A DNA stretch of 45,335 bases from an uncultured Eubacteriales bacterium. Lineage in GTDB: Bacteria; Bacillota; Clostridia; Oscillospirales; Oscillospiraceae. Of the stretch, positions 40,032 through 45,335 are shown one piece after another. Both the position numbers and the translations under genes were made by a program. The stretch is taken from contig ONEB01000015.1 in NCBI GenBank assembly GCA_900316745.1, forward strand, positions 1 to 45,335. The letters are read 5' to 3'. Each line of letters starts with the position of its first letter. Position 1 is the stretch's first letter. The notes under the pieces were generated by a model. That model worked only from the letters and a program-made list of their open reading frames with translations. It did no database searches and had not been told where the DNA came from.

Positions 40032-40736
40032 TTATATAAAAAACTTCTTATGCAGCGACGCGCGCAGGGGCGCGGAGATCGCAATGACGATCAGCATCAG
40101 CCCCAGCAGCGTGAGCACCACAAGGGGATACAGCGACCACCACCGCATCGCAATGCCGAAGCTGACGCGCAGCAGAAACTCCACCAGCACGCACAGCGCC
40201 CCCAGCGCGATCGACGCGCCGCCGAGGATGTACAGCACCCGGTGCCGCCGCTCGCCCACGGCATAGCGCAGCAGCACGATCACGGTCTCGACGAGCAGAC
40301 AGACCGCGCCGCCCACCGGAAAGGCAAACGGCAAAAACCAGCTCCCGCCCGTCTTCAGGCACACATACAGCGCCAGCAGAAGCCCCGCCGCCATCGTGAT
40401 CGGGAAGAACACAACGGGATTGCGCCGCTGAAACCACAGCGGCAGGCACACCGCGATATACGCCGCGCACACGCCGAGCGAGACATAGCCGCTCCACGTC
40501 ACGCCGCCTGAGAGCCTGAGATCCACCATCAGGCAGATGATGATCGGCAGGGCGAAGAGGAAGCTCAAAATCAGCAGCAGCCCGCCCGGCCGCACGCGCT
40601 CGCCTCCTCCGGCAAACGCCGGATAGGGACGCGGCTCCGGCGTCTCCCGCACCTCCGGATGACAGACGCGCAGACCGCACAGCGGGCACTTTTCCGCCCC
40701 CGCCTGCAGCTCCACGCCGCATTGTACACAATACAT
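40032..40736 (-). CDS. Zinc-ribbon polytopic membrane protein (DUF6320-like)
   Basis: This 234-residue protein has an N-terminal zinc ribbon (Cys3, Cys6, Cys17, Cys20) followed by a proline-rich linker and six hydrophobic segments from about residue 52. The layout resembles proteins I recall as DUF6320, which often follow an acetyltransferase-like gene; that family name is from memory and not verified. AAGGAGC precedes the ATG. It starts nine bases after the condensation-type enzyme upstream, so both are in one transcript and probably act together. No catalytic motif is seen. Confidence 0.7.
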   Translation of the reverse strand: MYCVQCGVELQAGAEKCPLCGLRVCHPEVRETPEPRPYPAFAGGGERVRPGGLLLILSFLFALPIIICLMVDLRLSGGVTWSGYVSLGVCAAYIAVCLPLWFQRRNPVVFFPITMAAGLLLALYVCLKTGGSWFLPFAFPVGGAVCLLVETVIVLLRYAVGERRHRVLYILGGASIALGALCVLVEFLLRVSFGIAMRWWSLYPLVVLTLLGLMLIVIAISAPLRASLHKKFFI

Positions 40737-40745
40737 AGTAGCTCC

Positions 40746-42038
40746 TTATGATCTGTCGTTGCTTTCGATCTTCACGTGAAAGCCCATCTGCACGAGCGCG
40801 GTGAAAAACGCCCGCTCGAGCCGGGGCTCGACGCTGTTGCGCACGATGCTGATATAGGTCCTGCCCTGCCAGCTCGTGACGCTGCAGTTATAGGGCGCAG
40901 TCGCCTGCGCGCCGAGCACGAACTCCACGCGCGTGACATAGGGCGCCATCGCCTCCGGCAGACGTACCTCGCCGAGGTTGGAGAGCGACAGGCTTGCCAC
41001 GCGCTCGCCGACGGCGTCGAACACCATGCGCATCACGATGTTTTTCAGTCCCAGCGGCACGAGCTTCAGGAGTCGGTTGCGCTCATCGTTCACGTTCGGC
41101 GTGAAAATGGCGCGCATGTTTTTCTCCGTGATCGCAAGCCCCATCTGGTGGTGCACGCTCTGCACGAGCTCGTCAAACGTATAGTCCCCGAGCCGGGGAT
41201 CGACGCCGACGTTCGCCACCGCGACAAAGTTTCGCATCGTCTCGCCGCCGTAGAGCCGGCGCAGATTCACGGGGATCTGCACCTTTACGGGGCTGCGATG
41301 CGCTCTGCGCGGCTCGTCCGCGGCCTGCATCTGCATAAGGCTCTGGAGCAGCAGCGCCGTGAGATACGCCGTCACGGTCACGCCGCGCGCCTTGGACTCG
41401 CGCAGAAGCTGCGCGGAATCCAGAATGCCCGTCGTCACATGCAGAAAGCGGTCGGCCTCCCTCTCGCCCTTTGCGCGGTAGACGTTCCGGTCGTCGCGCG
41501 GCGCGGCAAGCGGTCCCGCGTTTTCCTGAAAGCAGTCGGCAAACTCCGCCTCCCGCGGCGACTCGTCCGGGTCCTTGACGCCGTCGGTGCAGGGGACGGA
41601 GACACCGTACCGCTCGCGCACATACTCCGCGGCGAGGGACTTGGCAAACACCATGCCGCCCGTGCCGTCCGTGACGGCGTGGAAAAACTCCACCGCCATG
41701 CGGTCGCGGTAGTAGAGCACGCGGATCGCGCAGCGGCGCACGTCCGCGCCCGTCATGCTCACCAGCGGCTGCCAGCTGTCCGCCTGCACGGCGGGCGGAG
41801 CTTTGAGCTCCTCCAGATAGTGCCAGAAGAGCCCGCGCCGCAGCCGCACGACCACCGACGGAAAGCGCGGCGCGATGCGCCCGAGCGCGCGCTGCAGCAC
41901 ATCGGGATCAACGGGATCTGTAAACGAAAACGAAATGCGAAAGGCGTTGCTCCAGTGGCGGCGCTGTGCCGCCGGGAAGATCAGCGCGGCGTTGTCCAGC
42001 CGCATCCACCGCAGGGTGCGGGGCTGTTGTTCCTGCAT
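40746..42038 (-). CDS. Condensation-type acyltransferase (alcohol acetyltransferase/PapA-like)
   Basis: This 430-residue protein has the catalytic HxxxDG motif of the CoA-dependent acyltransferase superfamily as HAVTDG (His120, Asp124). The N-terminus MRLDNAALIFPAA and the later VNLRRLYGGETMRNF fit alcohol-acetyltransferase-like or PapA-like enzymes, which join an acyl group to a hydroxyl or amine. There is no carrier or adenylation domain nearby, so a free-standing lipid or glycolipid acyltransferase is more likely than a peptide synthetase part. AAAGGAGGCGACG precedes the ATG. It is paired with a zinc-ribbon membrane protein downstream. The substrate is unknown. Confidence 0.8.
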   Translation of the reverse strand: MQEQQPRTLRWMRLDNAALIFPAAQRRHWSNAFRISFSFTDPVDPDVLQRALGRIAPRFPSVVVRLRRGLFWHYLEELKAPPAVQADSWQPLVSMTGADVRRCAIRVLYYRDRMAVEFFHAVTDGTGGMVFAKSLAAEYVRERYGVSVPCTDGVKDPDESPREAEFADCFQENAGPLAAPRDDRNVYRAKGEREADRFLHVTTGILDSAQLLRESKARGVTVTAYLTALLLQSLMQMQAADEPRRAHRSPVKVQIPVNLRRLYGGETMRNFVAVANVGVDPRLGDYTFDELVQSVHHQMGLAITEKNMRAIFTPNVNDERNRLLKLVPLGLKNIVMRMVFDAVGERVASLSLSNLGEVRLPEAMAPYVTRVEFVLGAQATAPYNCSVTSWQGRTYISIVRNSVEPRLERAFFTALVQMGFHVKIESNDRS

Positions 42039-42085
42039 CGCGTCGCCTCCTTTCGCACGTTTTTATCTGTCTGTCCGCGATGGAA

Positions 42086-42122
42086 CGTCCTTTGCCGGAG
42101 TGGCTCGCTCCGGCAAAGGACG
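42086..42122. repeat. 15-bp perfect inverted repeat between lipoprotein and acyltransferase genes
   Basis: CGTCCTTTGCCGGAG (42086-42100) pairs perfectly with 42108-42122 around a 7-base loop. On the minus strand there is no T run, so it is not a standard terminator for the lipoprotein; on the plus strand five T follow only after a gap. It may be a leader structure of the acyltransferase. Confidence 0.6.
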
Positions 42123-42183
42123 CTGTGTTTTTCAAATGTTTCACACCGGTCGGCTGACCCGGCGATGTCTTATGCAGGTGCCA

Positions 42184-42852
42184 TCATTCCGCTTCAAAAA
42201 CGGCGATGTATTCCGCGTGCCCCTCCTCGAGCTCCACGGTGATCTGCGCGTCGGTGGAATAATCCGCTCCGTTCTTGGTCCATTTTACAAACTTCCAGCC
42301 CTCGTCCGCCTTTGCGGCGAACTGATAGGTCGCGGGCCCCTCCAGATTCAGCACGGCGGACTGCGCCGGGAACTCCTCGTCAAACTGCGGCTCTTCGCCC
42401 TCCTGGGCGTAAGCAATCTGCCCCATGCCCTCTATATTGACATTGACGAACACGGTCGCATCCGGAATGTCCATCGGCGTGAAGTGATACGTCTCGCCGT
42501 CCGCGGTTTCCAGCAGCAGACCGTCCTCACCCTCCTCGGAGATCGTGACGATAAACTCCTCGGAATCCTCGTAGATCAGATCGCCGTGCAGGGTTTTGCC
42601 CTCCTGCTGAATGATCCAGCCGAGCGGCTCTTCGCCCTTCATGAATGTGACGGCCCAGCCCTCATAGCCCGGTTCCTCAGACTTCGTGATCAAAAGGTGA
42701 TTCTCATTTCCGTCCTCAAAGGAGCCCTCGCGGGTCCAGACGAAATCCGCATCGTCGTTCTTGGCGTCATCGTTTTTGGCGCCGCCGCTGCAGCCCGCCA
42801 GCAGCGAAAGGAGCAGGATGCCGGCCAAAAGGAGCGCTGTCATTTTCTTCAT
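42184..42852 (-). CDS. Lipoprotein with C-terminal InlB-type repeat
   Basis: This 222-residue protein has a lipoprotein signal peptide with lipobox LLAGC (Cys21) and should be attached to the outside of the membrane. A negatively charged linker and an acidic domain of unknown type (about 35-130) follow. The C-terminal 85 residues resemble an InlB B-repeat or Listeria-type repeat: GWKFVKWTKNGADYS, then ITVELEEGHAEYIAVFE. The ATG at 42852 has AGGAGGAAAA upstream. It has its own promoter and is probably a single gene. The function is unknown; adhesion-related repeats suggest surface contact. Confidence 0.8.
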   Translation of the reverse strand: MKKMTALLLAGILLLSLLAGCSGGAKNDDAKNDDADFVWTREGSFEDGNENHLLITKSEEPGYEGWAVTFMKGEEPLGWIIQQEGKTLHGDLIYEDSEEFIVTISEEGEDGLLLETADGETYHFTPMDIPDATVFVNVNIEGMGQIAYAQEGEEPQFDEEFPAQSAVLNLEGPATYQFAAKADEGWKFVKWTKNGADYSTDAQITVELEEGHAEYIAVFEAE

Positions 42853-42937
42853 TCCGTTTTCCTCCTGATATACGGGTCCAAAAAAACTTCTTCGTCTTCT
42901 GTCCGCAGCCTTCGGATGTTTTGCTGCTTTAAGTATC

Positions 42938-42966
42938 AATATATCATATTTCGCTGTTTCAGGCAA
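42938..42966 (-). promoter_or_regulatory. Promoter of the InlB-repeat lipoprotein
   Basis: On the minus strand TTGCCT (42966-42961) is followed after 17 bp by TATATT (42943-42938). Confidence 0.6.
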
Positions 42967-42989
42967 CAATCAAACCCGTTTCTGTCGTT

Positions 42990-43883
42990 TTATGTCTGTT
43001 CCGGATGCAGCTCCGCCTGCAGCGCTTCCAGAAACAGCTTTGCCGCCCTGGAGAAGATCCGGTGCTTTTTCCAGACCAGTCTCAGCTGTCCGCGCACCGG
43101 CGGATCCAGCGCTCGAAAGCACAGGTCGCCCCGGCTGGTGTCCGCCAGCCCGTCGATGCACAGCGCCGCGCCGAGCCCCGCCTCCACGAGATAGACGGCG
43201 TTGTGCAGCAGGTTATAGCTCGCCGCCACGTTCATCTCCTCGGTCTTTTTTCCGAGCCAGCCGGTGAGCTCGTTGTTTTGCAGCGCCTGCCGGGAGACGA
43301 TGAGCGTTTCCGACCAGAGATCCTTTGGCCGCACGCACTCCTTTTTCGCCAGCGGATCGTCGGCGCGAACCAGCACGCCCCAGACGTCGGACGCCGGAAG
43401 CGAGAGATAGTCATACTTTTGCAGCGCCGACTCTCCCACCAGCACGCCGAAGTCCAGCAGGCCCTGATCCAGCCGCTCTGTGACATCCTCGGCGATGCCG
43501 CTGTACAGATGAAAGCGCACGCGCGGGTACCGCTTTCGCAGCCGGGATGCCGCATTCGCCAGCAGACGCATCCCCTCGGTCTCGCCGGCGCCGAGATACA
43601 CGACGCCGGAGACGTCCGCATCCTGCTCGGAGAATTCCTCCGCCGTGCGGTCCGCCAGTGCGATCATCTCCTCGGCACGCAGGCGCAGGCGCTTGCCCTC
43701 CTCCGTGAGCTCCACCGGGCGCCCCCGGCTGCCGCGGATGAGCAGCCTGACGCCCAGCTCCCGCTCCAGCTCCATGAGCTGCCGGGACAGCGCCGGCTGC
43801 GTGATGTGCAGGGCGTTCGCCGCGCCGGAGATGCTCTGCTCCCGCGCGACCGCCAGAAAGTATCGTAAAACGCGAAGCTCCAT
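42990..43883 (-). CDS. LysR-family transcriptional regulator
   Basis: This 297-residue protein begins MELRVLRYFLAVAREQSIS, with the helix-turn-helix at about residues 18-37 (AANALHITQPALSRQLMEL) and a full effector domain. GGGAGGGACAG precedes the ATG. It is divergent from the remnant/flavoprotein operon at 44021 and likely regulates it. Similar LysR genes often control neighbouring flavin reductases or dehydrogenases, but the effector is unknown. Confidence 0.92.
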   Translation of the reverse strand: MELRVLRYFLAVAREQSISGAANALHITQPALSRQLMELERELGVRLLIRGSRGRPVELTEEGKRLRLRAEEMIALADRTAEEFSEQDADVSGVVYLGAGETEGMRLLANAASRLRKRYPRVRFHLYSGIAEDVTERLDQGLLDFGVLVGESALQKYDYLSLPASDVWGVLVRADDPLAKKECVRPKDLWSETLIVSRQALQNNELTGWLGKKTEEMNVAASYNLLHNAVYLVEAGLGAALCIDGLADTSRGDLCFRALDPPVRGQLRLVWKKHRIFSRAAKLFLEALQAELHPEQT

Positions 43884-43903
43884 GATCTGTCCCTCCCGCT
43901 TCG

Positions 43904-43932
43904 ATTATAATCCATAATTCCATGCCCGTAAA
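43904..43932 (-). promoter_or_regulatory. Promoter of the third LysR gene
   Basis: On the minus strand TTTACG (43932-43927) is followed after 17 bp by TATAAT (43909-43904). The transcript would have a very short leader before the ATG at 43883. Confidence 0.55.
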
Positions 43933-43959
43933 GCATATAATCGGATAAAATATAAGCAT

Positions 43960-43988
43960 TTGATTCATACGCTCCGGGTCTGTATACT
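43960..43988 (+). promoter_or_regulatory. Promoter of the flavoprotein/lipoprotein operon
   Basis: TTGATT at 43960-43965 is followed after 17 bp by TATACT at 43983-43988. An imperfect GCATATA/TATAAGC dyad at 43933-43957, next to the -35, is a possible LysR site. Confidence 0.6.
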
Positions 43989-44020
43989 GGAGTCAGAAAA
44001 CAATGCAGGAGGACGCTCTC

Positions 44021-44183
44021 ATGAAAGAAAAAAATGCTGGAGTACAGCAAGCACTTCGTCTACTTCCCCGGGCCGGAGTGTGACCCGATGGATCAGGCCA
44101 ACGCCTGCCTGTTCCTCGCCTCCGATCTCGGCAGACATGTCAAGGGACAGGTCATCCAGGTCTGCAACGGCGCATTCCTTTAA
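44021..44183 (+). pseudogene. Remnant of a short-chain dehydrogenase, C-terminal part only
   Basis: An ATG at 44021 has a good AGGAGG upstream, but its frame (MKEKNAGVQ) soon closes. In the next frame from 44034, 49 residues read as the end of an SDR: FPGPECDPMDQANACLFLA followed by SDLGRHVKGQVIQV and CNGAFL, ending in TAA at 44183. Removing one A from the seven-A run at about 44028-44034 would join the strong start to this frame as MKEKMLEYSKHF. So the gene has lost most of its body and probably also suffered a frameshift. Promoter and SD are still intact and now serve the flavoprotein just downstream. The 49-codon frame could also be made from its own ATG, but without an SD. Confidence 0.6.
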
Positions 44184-44196
44184 GGAGGAGCATCAC

Positions 44197-44733
44197 ATGA
44201 AAAAGATCCTTATTATTTCCACAAGTCCCCGCAGGGGCAGCAACTCCGAGGCGCTGGCGGAAGCGTTCGCTTCCGGCGCGCGGGAAGCCGGGCACGAGGT
44301 CGAGCTGGTCTCGCTGCGCGGCAAGGACGTGCAGTTCTGCCGGGGCTGCTTCGTCTGTCAGGAGACGCAGCGCTGCGTGATCCACGACGACGCGGACACG
44401 CTCCGTCAAAAGGCGCTGGAGGCGGACGTGCTCGTGTTCGCAACGCCGATCTATTATTATGAAATGTCCGGGCAGCTGAAAACGCTGCTCGACCGCTTCA
44501 ATCCCCTGTTCCCCAGCGACTATGCCTTCCGCGATGTGTATCTCATGACCGCAGCGGCAGAGGACGAGGACTTCGTGCCGCAGCGCGCCCTGAACGGTCT
44601 GGAGGGCTGGGTCGAGTGCTTTGAGCGCGCGAAGCTCGCGGGTCACGTTTTCATGGGCGGCGTCACGGAGGCGGGCGAAAATCCCGAGCACCCGGCGCTC
44701 CGCCAGGCGCGCAGCATGGGTCGAAACGCATGA
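44197..44733 (+). CDS. NADPH-dependent FMN reductase / iron-sulfur-flavoprotein-like protein
   Basis: This 178-residue protein has a flavodoxin-like fold. The FMN phosphate loop is STSPRRGSNSEAL (8-20). A cysteine cluster Cys48, Cys51, Cys54 and Cys60 (CRGCFVCQETQRC) resembles iron-sulfur flavoproteins of anaerobes, and ATPIYYYEMSGQLKTLLDR is the conserved flavin-contact segment. It probably transfers electrons from NAD(P)H or ferredoxin to small acceptors such as quinones or oxygen. AAGGAGGAG is six bases upstream of the ATG. Its stop overlaps the next start by four bases (ATGA), so the lipoprotein is translationally coupled. Confidence 0.88.
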   Translation: MKKILIISTSPRRGSNSEALAEAFASGAREAGHEVELVSLRGKDVQFCRGCFVCQETQRCVIHDDADTLRQKALEADVLVFATPIYYYEMSGQLKTLLDRFNPLFPSDYAFRDVYLMTAAAEDEDFVPQRALNGLEGWVECFERAKLAGHVFMGGVTEAGENPEHPALRQARSMGRNA

Positions 44734-45203
44734 GACGCAGCCTGACCGCCCTCGCCGTCCTGCTGTGCATGCTGCTTGCCGCCTGCGGCAGAGCGGCAGA
44801 GCCGGAAGCGACAGCGCAGCCCGCCACACAAACAGAAGCATCTGCGGAGGAAACCGGTATGAAACCTTTTATCAACGAAACAGAAGTGCCCGTCACATGG
44901 GAGCAGAACGATTCCGTGACCGCGCTGCGCGCGCTTGCGACCGGCGACGGGCTCACGATCTCCATGTCCATGTACGGCGGGTTTGAGCAGGTCGGCCCCA
45001 TCGGGCAGCGCATCACGCGCGATGACCGGCAGACAACGACAAGCGCCGGGGACATCGTCCTCTATTCCGGCAATCAGATCGTTGTGTTCTACGGCTCCAA
45101 TTCGTGGGCCTACACCCGCCTGGGTCATATCGACCTGTCCCGCGCGGAGCTGACTGAGCTGCTCGGAAACGGCGACGTCACGATCCGCATTGCGGAGGGA
45201 TGA
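44730..45203 (+). CDS. Lipoprotein with cyclophilin-like domain
   Basis: This 157-residue exported protein has a lipobox LLAAC (Cys19), a Thr/Ala/Glu-rich linker (20-43) and a C-terminal domain of about 115 residues. The domain pattern (VPVTWEQNDSVTALRAL, GGFEQVGPIGQ, TTTSAGDIVLYSGNQIVVFYG in part, YTRLGHI) fits the bacterial cyclophilin-like fold family, which often accompanies flavodoxins and reductases. Its enzymatic role is not established. The ATG overlaps the reductase stop. No terminator is seen in the last 130 bases of the window. Confidence 0.82.
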   Translation: MRRSLTALAVLLCMLLAACGRAAEPEATAQPATQTEASAEETGMKPFINETEVPVTWEQNDSVTALRALATGDGLTISMSMYGGFEQVGPIGQRITRDDRQTTTSAGDIVLYSGNQIVVFYGSNSWAYTRLGHIDLSRAELTELLGNGDVTIRIAEG

Positions 45204-45335
45204 GGCATAAATCCCGAATGCCCTATAACGAGAGAACAAACCAGCGCCAAATGTGGAAAATGCAGTTATGTTTCGGCTACGCAGCCCCAATTTCAGACAA
45301 ATGTGTTCGCAATCGCCCTTTATCCCGTTTCATCC

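Noticed and set aside
40746-42038. A non-ribosomal peptide synthetase fragment
   Set aside because: Only a condensation-like HxxxDG domain is present, of full free-standing length; adenylation and carrier domains are absent.

Overview
The window looks like chromosomal DNA of a GC-rich, endospore-forming member of the Clostridia, most likely an Oscillospiraceae/Ruminococcaceae-type gut bacterium. The support is a spoIIR gene, sigma-A type promoters (several with exact 17-bp spacing), strong intrinsic terminators, Shine-Dalgarno (SD) sequences of the AGGAGG type, a class B sortase with a (x)PxTG substrate, a bifunctional Rel protein and the MEP-pathway gene ispE. The assignment to a family is inference. 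No tRNA, rRNA, phage, insertion sequence or CRISPR array was seen.

Layout. 1-2.5 kb: an NSS-family sodium:amino-acid symporter and a divergent LysR regulator that appear to share one palindromic -35 hexamer. 2.5-8.5 kb: a minus-strand redox cluster (double-ferredoxin Fe-S protein, DUF92 membrane protein, an 877-residue Fe-S/GltD-like flavoprotein fusion, HypA) with a second divergent LysR and a near-perfect 30-bp operator-like dyad. 8.6-13 kb: a 39-residue secreted peptide, an OatA-like acyltransferase, a divergent PlsC-like acyltransferase and an EamA transporter. 13-19.9 kb: an F1Fo ATP synthase operon, order atpI-B-E-F-[b'-delta-alpha]-G-D-C, in which a second b subunit, the C-terminal half of delta and a complete alpha are one 744-residue polypeptide. 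20-27.4 kb: housekeeping genes (ispE, spoIIR, an MBL-fold hydrolase, dtd, rel, recJ), with two hairpin-rich intergenic blocks, one of which looks like a promoter-to-terminator small RNA unit. 27.5-32.2 kb: a zinc-ribbon membrane protein with an ABC exporter of one ATPase and two permeases. 32.2-35.3 kb: two divergent GPH-family sugar symporters. 35.4-37.4 kb: a serine-palmitoyltransferase-like enzyme followed by a short-chain dehydrogenase, an arrangement that suggests long-chain-base (sphingoid-type) lipid synthesis. 37.8-40 kb: a very strongly promoted surface protein with a Gly/Ser stalk carrying repeated LPGSG/IPGSG motifs, followed by its probable class B sortase. 40-45.3 kb: a condensation-type acyltransferase with a zinc-ribbon membrane partner, an InlB-repeat lipoprotein, a third LysR, a broken dehydrogenase remnant, an iron-sulfur-flavoprotein-like reductase and a cyclophilin-like lipoprotein.

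The most unusual content is the b'-delta-alpha fusion, which poses a stoichiometry problem for the enzyme. After it come the sortase/substrate pair, the SPT-like/SDR pair, and the HypA-containing redox cluster that has no hydrogenase. All calls come from reading the sequence without database searches.
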